A DNA stretch of 64,000 nucleotides. Source: JAMZMI01 sp963848175. GTDB taxonomy: Bacteria; Bacteroidota; Bacteroidia; Cytophagales; Cyclobacteriaceae. Made by a program: the position numbers and the translations under genes. Location: positions 124,001 to 188,000 of the forward strand of contig CAWKCO010000007.1 in the NCBI GenBank assembly GCA_963848175.1, written 5' to 3'. Of the stretch, positions 24,924 to 35,015 are shown piece after piece (positions within the stretch are counted from its first letter, which is position 1; the number at the start of each line of letters is the position of its first letter). The notes beneath the pieces were generated by a model. The model made no database searches. It saw only the letters and a list, made by a program, of their open reading frames with translations, and had not been told where the DNA came from.

Positions 24924-27900
24924 TCACCTCACAACTAATTTTCTCACAATCGTCCGATTAAGATTCCTTAGTTGGAGGAGGTAAATGCCATTCATGGAGG
25001 AAGATGTGCCTTGATTAAAAGACCAATGTAGCTCACCGCTGGCTAGCTTTTCTTCCTTAACAATACTACCTGATAAACTGAGAAGCTGAATGTGCCACTG
25101 GCCATCAGGCAACTTGATTGTCAATAGATCACTAACAGGGTTTGGGTAAATTTCTAAACCATAAAAATCATCACTCGCCATTACCTTCTCGTCCTCTTCA
25201 AAATTGATAGCGCCAGGTGTACCCAGAGGCGTGCTTGATAGGAGCCAGTGGGACGGAACATTATTGTCCAATTCGCTGGTCAATAATGATAAACTATAAT
25301 CCTCAGCGTCCTCTTTTGGCCAATCACCGCCATTGGCGTAAGCCACTATGTCTTCTAGGTTTCTGCTTTGGTCATATAGTCTTACAGAATCCGTTTTTCC
25401 AAAACCAAAATCAAAACCACCGATCACGGTCGTTACATTCGCGTGAACCTTTTGGAAGAGCTCCACATTTTCGGCGATCACCAAATAGCCAGAGGCACCA
25501 ATCGTCGTGCCTGCGGGGAAGATGAATACATGATCATCTTGGCTGTCTTTGAGCTCCCAGCCACTTAGGTCTTGATCCGTCGGTTGGAGGTTGACTAATT
25601 CGATCCAATCACCTGAGCCTCCTTCACCACCAGACTGGTAGTTGATTTCATTGACCTTGATTGTAGGATTTGCGTTTTCAATTCCAGCTTGTCTGAAAAT
25701 GGGCTTAATGGTGGTATTTCCAGAAACTGTAATAGAAATCGTCAGGTCTGAGAATGTTTCACCATTGATGTCCCAATGATCGAGCTCGTAACCATCTTTG
25801 GCTTCTGCGTCTAACACGATTTCGGAATCTTTAAAATAAATACCTGACCATGTAGCGTTAGGAATCTTGAGGTGATTAATGCTCATTTTTCCTTTTTTCA
25901 AATCTTGAGTGATCTGTACGGTTTGTTGTGACTTGCCAAATTTTGAAGAGATATGCTGACGAACGTTCTGCGGTCTGAGTTTGGCAAAATTCTTCATGTT
26001 ATTCAGGTCAGTCTTCCAAATGGCGGTCGTTTGCCAAGGTGTCCAGCGATAATAATGCTCCTGAATCTCGGATTCTATGGCGTTTGCTCTTTTGTCGATA
26101 AGCGCTATGACTGTATCAGGGACGAAAGTTGTATTCAATAGATCCGCAAAGCGGCCAATAAACTCGCTTTTGAACCTCGGGTTTTCCAACATCGTCCTGA
26201 GCACATAAGTAGACCAATGCGGATTTGGCCAATAGTTTCCATTGGGTGTGGAGGCCGCATCCAGGGTGTTGTGTTTGTATTCGTCGGTCCCATATATATT
26301 GAAGGAGAATTCCGTGTCGAAAAGAATCCACCGCCATTTTCCATTCTCCGTTTGTGGCCGCCAGTATTTACTGTTGTTGCCCGGCCAGTCGCGATTGCCG
26401 AAGTAAATTTGGCTGACTTGATAATCAATGAAATTGCTGATGTCCATTCTCGTGTCCATTTCCGTATAGAATGCTTCGGTGTTTTTGGCATTGTCTTCCA
26501 TGTACGAAAGCATGTCATAATATAGCGCATCGCTACCCTCAGAGACTTTCAATATTGGATTTACCACCACTACTTCAAGCAAATCGATGGAATCTGCTTT
26601 TACGCCTTTGTGATGTGCGGCTAGAAAGTCTTCATTGATTTTTTCCCGCAAGTTCATCAGCCCCCAATATTCACCATTGATATAAACCACAGTCTGTCTA
26701 TTGGCAGCACGATCATTGTCCGTGTCGGCAACCAACTCTGTCCACACGAGATCTCTTATCATGGATTTTCCCCAGTCATTTCCAGCATTTCTCAAAACCA
26801 AGGAATGGAATTTATCCACTTTCAAGCCTTCAAATAATGGGTATTCTAGTGGCTCTTCTCCATAGGACTTTCGAAAATGAATGGCCAGCGATCTTTGATC
26901 GTGAGAGCGGCTATACCCTCCAAATATTTTGATTCCACAGTTTTTGGAAAACATCTGCGTTCCATCCACATCTACCATTTCGATATGAGCAGGTTTTTCC
27001 CAATCCTCCCAAAAGTTGGCACCATTGTATGGAGGCTCGTTCTCATATTCATCCCCTAAAACATAGATGCCCGTTTGTTCATCCCAGAGATTATCTGGAT
27101 CAGTGACTATACTTACAATGGGCAAATCATGCGATACTCCAAACAGATAGGTCTTGGAATATTCTTTGCTCGGCAAATACCCGTCCTGATAGATGATCGC
27201 TCGGATGTTTGTGTTTTTGCTAATATTGATCGGCTCACTGTAGCTGTCACTTGCTTCAGTTGGGCTAGTACCATCTAGCGTGTAGTGGATGACCTGATTC
27301 GCTTTTGCTCCCGACAGCTCTAAACTGGTAGTGCTAGAAAGGATAAAATCTTCAATGGAAAATGCTACCGACTCCTCAACGATTCCGTTCACGGATGTAC
27401 GTTCTGAATTCTCAGACCCGGGAGTGGCGGTAGCAAAATAAACTAATTCTTGAAGGCTATTTCTACCATAAGAAACGTCACTAGGGAGGCTAGGATAGGC
27501 CAACGAATCAATAATAACTCCTTCAGTATTTGAAAGGTAAACGGTTTCTCCGCCACTTGATAGTTTGAAGTTCGTATGCGGGCCTCCTTCTGTAATGTTT
27601 ATGTGCTGCGAAACTACATTTGGGTCGGCGATGGCCACACTAGAGGCTACCGTAAAAACAGGAATCGCGCTCATATCAGAAGATGAATTGGAGATATTAT
27701 GTACCTCGATAGCCAGCACATTTTGGCCGTTCACAAAATCTCCGTCTTTGACAATGAATTCATACTCGGCCAGCGGCTGCCCTGAATGCCAAATGGCTTC
27801 TCGCTGATCACTGGCCAGCGCATCGTAAGCATCTAATACACCTGTCTTGCCTATGAGCTCACGGGCTATTTCCTTTCCATTCAAATAAGCAACAAACGAA

Positions 27901-28457
27901 TCGTCATAGTCTATGTGCAACCAAAATTTACCCAGAAATGCAACATCAGACAATTGGAAGGTTTTTCGCAAGTAAACCACCGTAGTACCTTGTGCGAGCT
28001 CGGTTTCATCATCATTGTCTCCGAAACCAAAACCACTTTCACCTACCTGCCAGCTGGAATCATCAAAGGCAGCATCTCTCCAATTTTCAATTTCATTGGT
28101 AGGTACCTGATAAGCCCACGAATCGCCGATATCTACAATCGTGTGCGCCCTAAGAGGAAGATTGCGTCGGTCTTTATCACTGGCGAAGATGAGCAGGTGG
28201 GCGTTTGACTGGAGCGGACCTGATGGCAAAGGCCACTGTTTTAAATTCTCCTTTTTGTCGCTCAAAAACAATCCGTCTAGTTCTACGCTACTGGTGCTGC
28301 CGTTTTTCAGTTCGATCCAATCGGGGTACTCACCATCTTCATCCGCAATTACTGATGACTTGGACGCCATGATCTCGTTGATTTTTAAACCTTGTCCATA
28401 GGCACTGCCTAAGATTGATCCTACCAAGAAGATCAAGATGCTTATTTGTTTCTTCAT
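24924..28457 (-). CDS. T9SS-exported CotH-kinase-like protein with lamin-tail domains
   Basis: 1177-aa secreted protein with a signal peptide (MKKQISILIFLVGSILGSAYG). Domains in order: lamin-tail-type (LKINEIMASKSS, DWIELKNGS, about 24-85); a jelly-roll region (WRDAAFDDSSWQVGESGFGFGD, about 125-265); a chitobiase-like C-terminal domain (IHYTLDGTSPTEASDSYSEP, about 385-435); a CotH region (about 440-800) with VYINGEYWGLMNLREKINEDF and WRWILFDTEFSF, where CotH kinases bind nucleotide; a repeat domain with YELDHWDINGE; a second lamin tail (VNEINYQ, DWIELVNLQ); and a C-terminal T9SS sorting domain (LEIYPNPVSDLLTI to RKLVVR). It is probably surface-displayed. Family and export are sure, substrate unknown. 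Confidence 0.85.
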   Translation of the reverse strand: MKKQISILIFLVGSILGSAYGQGLKINEIMASKSSVIADEDGEYPDWIELKNGSTSSVELDGLFLSDKKENLKQWPLPSGPLQSNAHLLIFASDKDRRNLPLRAHTIVDIGDSWAYQVPTNEIENWRDAAFDDSSWQVGESGFGFGDNDDETELAQGTTVVYLRKTFQLSDVAFLGKFWLHIDYDDSFVAYLNGKEIARELIGKTGVLDAYDALASDQREAIWHSGQPLAEYEFIVKDGDFVNGQNVLAIEVHNISNSSSDMSAIPVFTVASSVAIADPNVVSQHINITEGGPHTNFKLSSGGETVYLSNTEGVIIDSLAYPSLPSDVSYGRNSLQELVYFATATPGSENSERTSVNGIVEESVAFSIEDFILSSTTSLELSGAKANQVIHYTLDGTSPTEASDSYSEPINISKNTNIRAIIYQDGYLPSKEYSKTYLFGVSHDLPIVSIVTDPDNLWDEQTGIYVLGDEYENEPPYNGANFWEDWEKPAHIEMVDVDGTQMFSKNCGIKIFGGYSRSHDQRSLAIHFRKSYGEEPLEYPLFEGLKVDKFHSLVLRNAGNDWGKSMIRDLVWTELVADTDNDRAANRQTVVYINGEYWGLMNLREKINEDFLAAHHKGVKADSIDLLEVVVVNPILKVSEGSDALYYDMLSYMEDNAKNTEAFYTEMDTRMDISNFIDYQVSQIYFGNRDWPGNNSKYWRPQTENGKWRWILFDTEFSFNIYGTDEYKHNTLDAASTPNGNYWPNPHWSTYVLRTMLENPRFKSEFIGRFADLLNTTFVPDTVIALIDKRANAIESEIQEHYYRWTPWQTTAIWKTDLNNMKNFAKLRPQNVRQHISSKFGKSQQTVQITQDLKKGKMSINHLKIPNATWSGIYFKDSEIVLDAEAKDGYELDHWDINGETFSDLTISITVSGNTTIKPIFRQAGIENANPTIKVNEINYQSGGEGGSGDWIELVNLQPTDQDLSGWELKDSQDDHVFIFPAGTTIGASGYLVIAENVELFQKVHANVTTVIGGFDFGFGKTDSVRLYDQSRNLEDIVAYANGGDWPKEDAEDYSLSLLTSELDNNVPSHWLLSSTPLGTPGAINFEEDEKVMASDDFYGLEIYPNPVSDLLTIKLPDGQWHIQLLSLSGSIVKEEKLASGELHWSFNQGTSSSMNGIYLLQLRNLNRTIVRKLVVR

Positions 28458-28626
28458 AATTTCCAGAATGTGCGCTGTTCACATCATTTCAAGACAGCAA
28501 GATAGGAGGTTAGTGATCGGGATATTGATTTGGTTAAGCCTAACGACTGATTTTTTCGAAAACCATAGAAATAGATTTGGGTGCGCAAGGAGCATTTTAG
28601 TGGCTTGTTGCTTTTAGAAATTGAAT

Positions 28627-28636
28627 TATCTTAGCT
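28627..28636 (+). promoter_or_regulatory. Recurrent promoter-like motif TATCTTAGCT, copy 4
   Basis: The motif lies 63 nt upstream of the ATG at 28700. A TTG box lies about 16 nt upstream of the motif, giving the most complete promoter of the four copies. Confidence 0.5.
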
Positions 28637-28699
28637 GGGAGATGGCTGGAATGGGGGCTGTTGGGAGGGGTATTTAAGGTTTGGGATAATTAGGACTGT

Positions 28700-29176
28700 A
28701 TGAAGTACACATCGACTGAACACGAGAAAATTCTTTTCAAATACCACAGTAACGTACTCGACGAACTAACAGTTGAGACTATGTGGGCATTGAAAGTTGA
28801 CTCAAATCAAGGCATTTATAAATTGGACAGTATTCCATTCTATGGCCCTTTAATTGCAACTGATGATGAATTCTTCGCCGAACTTGATGAACAGGAACAA
28901 CGGCTCACATACACGCGAACGACTAAGCATTCGGGGAACTCAATCGTGCAAGTTGTGATGACAACTGATGAAATAGACAAACAAGTAATTCGAGATGAAC
29001 TGAAGAAACTAAACTGTTTATCTGAAGGTCTGAACCAGAAGTTCTTTTCTGTGGAAGTACTTAAACCCACAAACTATCGGATAATTCGAGAACTCCTATC
29101 TAAATACGAACAAAAAGGTGTTTTGGAGTATGCTGAACCTTGTTTATCGGAGAAACATCAGAAAGATATAAGTTAA
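28700..29176 (+). CDS. DUF4265-like protein
   Basis: 158-aa soluble protein. The pattern ETMWALKV, GIYKLDSIPFYGPLIATDDEFF and RTTKHSGNSIVQVVM resembles DUF4265, where an E-x-x-W segment is followed by a YxLDxIPF block and an SGxSTxRV strand. The C-terminal part (VIRDELKKLNCLSEGL, RELLSKYEQKGVLEYAEP) would be the second half of that domain. The family has no settled function. It is AT-rich compared with the neighbouring large genes and lies among orphans, which suggests horizontal gain. Confidence 0.6.
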   Translation: MKYTSTEHEKILFKYHSNVLDELTVETMWALKVDSNQGIYKLDSIPFYGPLIATDDEFFAELDEQEQRLTYTRTTKHSGNSIVQVVMTTDEIDKQVIRDELKKLNCLSEGLNQKFFSVEVLKPTNYRIIRELLSKYEQKGVLEYAEPCLSEKHQKDIS

Positions 29177-29349
29177 ATGAATGTGCTTTCTTTTCTCCCT
29201 TTTCAATCCAATAATCCTCTGTCCAGGATTTTCAATCCAGCTTCTCATTTGATTGCAAATCCGCATGGGAATTGAAAATATGTATAAATATTTCAAAAGT
29301 CGAACCTAAGCTACTTAATCTTGTTTTTTTACACCTTGACTTCTCTTAA

Positions 29350-29841
29350 ATGAACTCTGAATATCAAGAATTTCGAACCCGTTATATCAAAGGATCTGTA
29401 TATATGATAATATTCATTTCTGGGATTTTAACTGCTTTTTCCCTCTTCATAATGTACTTATTACCCAATATTTGGGTAATTCTGATAATGCTCATACCTG
29501 CCTCATTCCTGCCGTTTGTAATTACTCTATTAAAGTCTCATAAGGTGAGGTTTGGAAGTGATTATATTGAAACAATATATTTGTTTGGAACAAAGAGTAT
29601 CAAGCTAAACGAGGTAAAGAAATACGGAATTTTTGTCTCAAGTAGATATAATGGTATCAAGCTAACTAGCGAATATAATATGGGTGAAGTAGATGATAAC
29701 GAACTTCTTTTTCATCATATTTATCTAACAACAAATGATGAATTTGATCTCTGGAATTTCAGACCAAAGAGATATATAAAGTTCCCATACCGTAGGAGCT
29801 TATATCAGTTAGTCAAGGATAAAATGGAAGCGTTTGAATGA
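29350..29841 (+). CDS. Hypothetical protein with two membrane helices and a PH-like tail
   Basis: 163-aa protein. Two hydrophobic segments, VYMIIFISGILTAFSLFIMYL (about 16-36) and IWVILIMLIPASFLPFVITLL (about 41-61), form a hairpin. The C-terminal part (VRFGSDYIETIYLFGTKSIKLNEVKKYGIF) has the strand pattern of bacterial PH-like domains that often follow such hairpins. No family is named. It is AT-rich, a single gene without a clear promoter, and lies next to the DUF4265-like gene. Confidence 0.6.
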   Translation: MNSEYQEFRTRYIKGSVYMIIFISGILTAFSLFIMYLLPNIWVILIMLIPASFLPFVITLLKSHKVRFGSDYIETIYLFGTKSIKLNEVKKYGIFVSSRYNGIKLTSEYNMGEVDDNELLFHHIYLTTNDEFDLWNFRPKRYIKFPYRRSLYQLVKDKMEAFE

Positions 29842-29906
29842 AAATACGGCATACCATATGTTGCGATTAAACTGCCTTTTCTTGATTTGCAATACAGCAA
29901 TCTCGT

Positions 29907-30630
29907 TCACCCCTTCTCATTCAAAGACCAATCGTATTCTTGAAACTCAATTTTGTAGTCGGGGGGTACTTTGTAATATCGGTACTTGTTGATGAATTTG
30001 ATCAGTGAACCGGCATTGTAGCTAAACTGCTCGCCATACCAGTCAAAAATCTTGTTGAGCGTTACCGTTTTGGTTTTGTCGTTGACAGCCACATAGTTGG
30101 GGCGGTCGATGATCAGTTGTGACCGGAATTCTAGCTGCGCTTCTACTTGTTCAGGCCGGAAAGGCATTGTCGTAGAGTGAGGGGCAGCTCATGGTCGCAC
30201 AGCCTAGCCCAAAGTGAATGCGAGAGTCTTTATAGGGATCCATTAGACGTTGGAATTCTAGTTGATCGAGCGTCAGAGATTCACCTGCTATTTTGAACTT
30301 GTTTTGCTTGAAAAAGCCCTCCACGTCAAAGGGGCTTTTGATGGGGTAGTTGTCCACCACTTGCTTGATCACGGTGAGGTTATAGGCATTGAGGTAGAAA
30401 GCCTTTTTATATGATTCGTCTTTTTTCGATAGATCGTGAACGGCTATTTGGGCTATTATTTCATTCAACTTAGTGGGATCGGCTTTCACAGCGGCGTAGT
30501 TAATCTTGCCAGCATCCACATGAGTTATTAGAAAGTCATTGATTTTATCGAAAAGGTCTGCCGATTTTGTCTGACCAAATCCACGGAGCGACAGAAAAAT
30601 GATCAAAATTCCGAATGCTATTTTATTCAT
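29907..30630 (-). CDS. DUF547 family exported protein (one frameshift)
   Basis: About 240 aa, with a signal peptide (MNKIAFGILIIFLSLRGFGQ). The DUF547 core is plain: AFYLNAYNLTVIKQVVDNYP, FFKQNKFKIAGESLTLDQLE, and SRIHFGLGCATMSCPSLYDNAF, with the conserved Cys pair. The frame then continues from 30167 as FRPEQVEAQLEFRSQLIIDRPN and IFDWYGEQFSY. An extra C in the CC near 30163 accounts for the shift (TTT-CGG-CCT expected). The family is thought to contain a papain-like fold, with unknown substrate. It is probably periplasmic. Confidence 0.8.
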
Positions 30631-30806
30631 TGTCTTTCGTTTTGTTCAAATTAATAAAAGTATGCGCTAGATCAAAGAAAGCGGAGTTACCTCTGGATGA
30701 AATTGTGATTGGTATAAGTCCCTCTGTTTTGTTGTGAACGAAATAAAAACGAAAGCCTCTTGTGATTGGCAAGTCATTCCATTCATTGATTCACTAATTT
30801 TAGCCT

Positions 30807-33800
30807 GTGGAAAATACAATTCTAGAAACTAGCGAAAGACCTTTTCATATCTACCGATCCTCGGCCGGGTCTGGCAAGACATATACCCTTACAAAGGAGT
30901 ATCTGAAAATTGCCTTGCAAAGGCCGAATGCTTTCAAGCACATTCTGGGCGTGACTTTTACGAACAAGGCTACCGAGGAAATGAAACATCGTATTGTATC
31001 GGTGTTACGCGAGATGGCCACTGGTGCTAAGCCTGCCGTTCAAAAAGAACTGACCGCAGCACTGAGTATTTCCGATGCTCAAATACAGAAAGTAGCCGAA
31101 TCGACCCTTTCGGATATTTTGCATCAGTACGGACGCTTTTCAGTGGTAACGATTGATAGTTTTTTTCATCAGGTGATCCGCTCTTTTGCGAAGGAGATGG
31201 GGCTGCAAGGGTCATTTTCCATAGACCTAGAGCTGTCTAAGGTGATGACCAGCGTGGTGGATGATATGCTCATGGAAGTGGGCAATGACGACCGAAAGGC
31301 GCTACGTAAATGGCTGATAGCCTTTGCGGAGGAACGCGTGGAAAATGGCGAATCTTGGGATGTGCGAAAGGAAATCCACAATCTTTCCGCAGAGGTGCTC
31401 AAAGATGGTTTTAAGCCGTATGCCAAGGAGGTGCTGGCATTGGGCAAAGACCCAAACTTTTTTATAGAAATCAAAAAGCAGTTGGATGGGGTGATTCGGA
31501 ATTATGAAAATTCCATCAAAAAGATGAGCGAGAAGGCCATCCAGCTGATGAATGATCATGGGGTAGAAGCAGCCGATTTTAAAGGAGGCAAGACTCAGAG
31601 TCCTGCTATTCTCTTTTTAAAAGTGACCAACACTTTTTCGGCCACAGATGCGCAGCGAAAAAAGGTGGGAAACCATGAAGCATGGATCAAACCCAAAGAC
31701 CCAAAATCTACGCAGCTTGAAACAGTACTTTCATTAGGTTTGGCAGACCATTACGATCAAATAATCCATTTCCTTGATGACAACCTATTGGCTTACGAAT
31801 CTGCCAAAGAAGCGAGAAAATACATTTATACCTACGGTATTTTGTCAGAGGTCAATCGAAAAATACAGGACTATCGAGAAGAAAATGATGTGATGCTTAT
31901 TGCTGATTTGCCAGACTTTCTGCATCAGATCATCAATGATAGCGAGACGCCTTATATCTATGAAAAGGTAGGCTCGATGTTTGAAAGCTATCTGATCGAT
32001 GAGTTTCAGGATACCTCTGCTTTTCAGTGGGAAAATTTCAAGCCTCTGGTGAAAAACACCTCCGATCAAGGTCAGTTTAGTATGGTGGTGGGCGATGTGA
32101 AGCAGAGCATCTATCGCTGGAGGGGCGGTGATTGGCAGCTACTGCAAAATCAGGTGAAAGCAGATATTGGCGACTATCATGTGCATGAAGATAATCTGGC
32201 TATGAACTGGCGTAGTGCCCCTCGCTTGGTAGATTTTAACAATAGTTTTTTCATGGCGGGCGTTGATTGTTCTCGCTCGTATTTCGGAGATACGCTGGAG
32301 AAAGTGCAAGATGAAGGCTACCGACTGCTGATAGAGGCCAGAATAGAGGAGGTGCTGTTGACTTACGCCGATGTGAGTCAGAGTGTTCCTGAATTCAAAA
32401 AGAAGGAAGAAGGATATGTGAAAATCTCGTTTTTTGAAGATGACAAGGGCGGCAATGAGTTTGGAGATGCTGCGGATGGCTCATCAGAAGAGGAAGATGC
32501 GGCTGGGGGCTGGGCAGAGTCGGCCATCAGAGAGACCATTAGCGCAGTGGAATCGGCACAATCCAATGGGTATGAGTTGCGGGATATTGCTATTCTCACA
32601 AGAAACAAGAGACACGGGAAGCACATAGCCAATGCTTTTATGGAATACAAAACTTCGTCTGCGGCTAAAGAAGGCATGCTTTACGACGTGGTGAGTTCGG
32701 AGGCACTGTACCTTACGTCTAGCCATGTCGTTCGCTTTGCCATCAGCCTGATCAAATGGCTCAATGATGAGGCCAATACCATCGTGCTAGCAGAGTGGAT
32801 TTTTGAATATGAGCGGTTTATTTTGCGCTCAGCGAAAACAGAAACAGCCATTTTCTCATCTAAAGAAAATTGGCAAAAAGTAGTTCCCGATGCTTTTGTG
32901 GAGCAAAAAGATTACCTGAAAACGCTTCCTTTATATGAGCTGGTAGAGCACCTGATCAATATTTTTGAGCTCAACCAGATGAGGGATGAACTTATCTATC
33001 TCCAGGCCTTTCAAGATGCTATTTTGGATTATTCCAAAAACGAACGTGGAGATATTCCATCGTTTATCGAGTGGTGGGAAGATGTAAAAGACAAGAAGAC
33101 CATTCAGGTGTCTGATGAAAACAATGCGATCAAGATCATGACCATTCACAAGTCTAAAGGCTTGGAGTTCCCAGTGGTGATCGTTCCCTTTTTGGATTGG
33201 GAATTGGATCATAGCAGCAACAATCAAAACATTCTTTGGTGCCAAGGAGGTGAACATGCCCCCTTCAATCAACTACCAGTACTGCCGCTTCGCTATGGGT
33301 CGAAGCTGGCCAATACTTACTGGGCCATGGACTACTATGAAGAGAAATTAAAGGCTTATCTCGATAGTATCAATATGCTTTATGTGGCTTTTACGCGACC
33401 AGTAGATACGCTTATTGTGTGTGGAAAACTACCCAAGCCACCCAAAGGCAAGGATAAACCTGACTTAGCTGCGCTGAAACTCAAACAGTGCTCCGATTTT
33501 GCGTTATCGATAGTAAAGGACTTGGAAGGTTTTGATGAGGAAACGTATGTCTATGAGCACGGCGCTTGGAAAAACAAATTGACTCAGGAGCGCAGTGCAG
33601 AAGAAAATAAAAATAACGTTCGAGAATTCGAGTTAGCGGAGTATCACAGTCACATGTGGCGAGACAAAGCCAATTTGCAAATAAAAGGTGCAGCGGAGCT
33701 TGGCGAAGAGCTGTTCTCTGAGGCTCAGCGCCAAGGGATTCGCATTCACGACTTGATAAGCAAGGTGAAGTACAAGCGAGACTTAAGTCTTATTTTGGAT

Positions 33801-34103
33801 GCGCCCGAGCGGTTGGTGCTCACGAAACTTACAGAACATCCAGAGTTGGCCGATTGGTTTGATGAGCGATGGCAGGTAGATACGGAGGTTGGTATTTTGC
33901 TACCAAACGGAGATTCAAAAAGAATAGATAGAATCAATCGCAACAAGGAAGAAACGATTGTTATTGATTTTAAGACAGGATCACCACGCACGTACGATCA
34001 ACGGCAGGTCAAAAACTATATGCAGATTTTGGGGGAAATGGGCTATCCGAAAATTACAGGATATCTGGTTTATTTGGCGGAGATGGAAGTGGTAAAGGTC
34101 TAA
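30807..34103 (+). CDS. UvrD-like helicase/PD-(D/E)XK nuclease, AddA/RecB type
   Basis: 1098-aa DNA-repair enzyme predicted to process double-strand ends. Helicase motifs: Walker A SSAGSGKTYTL (about 17-27), VTFTNKATEEM (Ia), IDEFQDTSAFQW (II), VVGDVKQSIYRWRGGD (III), MTIHKSKGLEFPVVIVPF (V) and MLYVAFTRPVDTLIV (VI). The C-terminus carries the nuclease motif VIDFKTGSP. The start is GTG at 30807, because no ATG lies nearby and the Walker region needs this N-terminus. The AddB partner is not next to it. Length and motifs favour AddA over RecB; which complex it forms is inference. Confidence 0.88.
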   Translation: MENTILETSERPFHIYRSSAGSGKTYTLTKEYLKIALQRPNAFKHILGVTFTNKATEEMKHRIVSVLREMATGAKPAVQKELTAALSISDAQIQKVAESTLSDILHQYGRFSVVTIDSFFHQVIRSFAKEMGLQGSFSIDLELSKVMTSVVDDMLMEVGNDDRKALRKWLIAFAEERVENGESWDVRKEIHNLSAEVLKDGFKPYAKEVLALGKDPNFFIEIKKQLDGVIRNYENSIKKMSEKAIQLMNDHGVEAADFKGGKTQSPAILFLKVTNTFSATDAQRKKVGNHEAWIKPKDPKSTQLETVLSLGLADHYDQIIHFLDDNLLAYESAKEARKYIYTYGILSEVNRKIQDYREENDVMLIADLPDFLHQIINDSETPYIYEKVGSMFESYLIDEFQDTSAFQWENFKPLVKNTSDQGQFSMVVGDVKQSIYRWRGGDWQLLQNQVKADIGDYHVHEDNLAMNWRSAPRLVDFNNSFFMAGVDCSRSYFGDTLEKVQDEGYRLLIEARIEEVLLTYADVSQSVPEFKKKEEGYVKISFFEDDKGGNEFGDAADGSSEEEDAAGGWAESAIRETISAVESAQSNGYELRDIAILTRNKRHGKHIANAFMEYKTSSAAKEGMLYDVVSSEALYLTSSHVVRFAISLIKWLNDEANTIVLAEWIFEYERFILRSAKTETAIFSSKENWQKVVPDAFVEQKDYLKTLPLYELVEHLINIFELNQMRDELIYLQAFQDAILDYSKNERGDIPSFIEWWEDVKDKKTIQVSDENNAIKIMTIHKSKGLEFPVVIVPFLDWELDHSSNNQNILWCQGGEHAPFNQLPVLPLRYGSKLANTYWAMDYYEEKLKAYLDSINMLYVAFTRPVDTLIVCGKLPKPPKGKDKPDLAALKLKQCSDFALSIVKDLEGFDEETYVYEHGAWKNKLTQERSAEENKNNVREFELAEYHSHMWRDKANLQIKGAAELGEELFSEAQRQGIRIHDLISKVKYKRDLSLILDAPERLVLTKLTEHPELADWFDERWQVDTEVGILLPNGDSKRIDRINRNKEETIVIDFKTGSPRTYDQRQVKNYMQILGEMGYPKITGYLVYLAEMEVVKV

Positions 34104-34140
34104 AATAAAAAATGGATGCTTGATTCAAGATCAAGCATCC
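34103..34140 (-). terminator. Terminator of the universal stress protein gene
   Basis: Perfect 11-bp stem, GGATGCTTGAT (34114-34124) with ATCAAGCATCC (34130-34140). A T-rich run follows on the minus strand. It lies between the convergent helicase and uspA-type genes. Confidence 0.8.
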
Positions 34141-34151
34141 AAATGATATGG

Positions 34152-34967
34152 CTAGACGTTTTTGAGAATCAGTGTTGGAACACGGCTGTAGTAGATCATT
34201 TTTTCTGAAATACTATTGTGAAATATCTTCTCAAAGAAGGTAGCATCGTCACTTACAAGCGCAACCATTTGTGGACTAATTCTTTCGATTTCCTTAGCAA
34301 TTCCTTCATAATTTTCATGATTGATGACCACATGGTCATGATTTAGTCCCTGAAGCTTTTTGTGAATATTCGACTTGATCGCTTCAAAACCTTCTTTTTC
34401 TGAAACATGTAGCACCGAGATTTTTGATTCGTGTTGCTCACTAATAGTTTTTAGTAATGCTATCGATGCGTCGCTTACCTCCTTGTCTTCTAAAACCACC
34501 AAGGCAATTTTTCCGATTTGTTTAAACCGAGCTTCTAATGGCACTGCCAATACAGGACATTCCGCTTCACTTGCGACATTGATCGTGTGCGTGCCTATGG
34601 TCATACGTGCAAACGTATCTTTTTCTCTACTTCCCATCACAATCAGATTTGGTGACTCACTTAGATTCAGCTTTTGAATGGCTTCCTGTATGGCACCACG
34701 CATGAAATACGCATCAACATCTTCTGTTTTTTGCAGGATTTCTCGTTGGGTTTCCAATTTCCTTTTTAATTCGACTTCTAGCGCATCGTTGGTCATTACT
34801 GGCATGCTAGGTGTATTTGTGTACGGAACTAGCGGTTTGAAACCGTGTATCAAAAAGTATTGAGGTTTTACGCTTTTGATCGAGCTAAATAGGTTTACTG
34901 TATAGTCTACGGCATGATCGGCAGCCTCAGTGAAATCTGTTGCGAGTATTATTTTGAAGTTCTTCAT
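34152..34967 (-). CDS. Universal stress protein, two UspA domains
   Basis: 271-aa cytosolic protein with tandem UspA folds. The first domain (residues 1-150) carries ILATDFTEAADHAVDY and the nucleotide-loop-like LIVMGSREKDTFARMTIGTHT. The second (about 155-271) has ALVVLEDKEVSDASIALLKTI but a weakened phosphate loop, and ends VPTLILKNV. Such tandem Usp proteins are common in Bacteroidetes stress clusters. It opens a run of minus-strand genes with stress-type products, although the 5' to 3' order shows it downstream of the flavodoxin-like gene by 48 nt. Confidence 0.88.
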   Translation of the reverse strand: MKNFKIILATDFTEAADHAVDYTVNLFSSIKSVKPQYFLIHGFKPLVPYTNTPSMPVMTNDALEVELKRKLETQREILQKTEDVDAYFMRGAIQEAIQKLNLSESPNLIVMGSREKDTFARMTIGTHTINVASEAECPVLAVPLEARFKQIGKIALVVLEDKEVSDASIALLKTISEQHESKISVLHVSEKEGFEAIKSNIHKKLQGLNHDHVVINHENYEGIAKEIERISPQMVALVSDDATFFEKIFHNSISEKMIYYSRVPTLILKNV

Positions 34968-35015
34968 GATTTTGGGGTTAAATGATTGAATGATTTTTTG
35001 AAAACCTATATCCTC

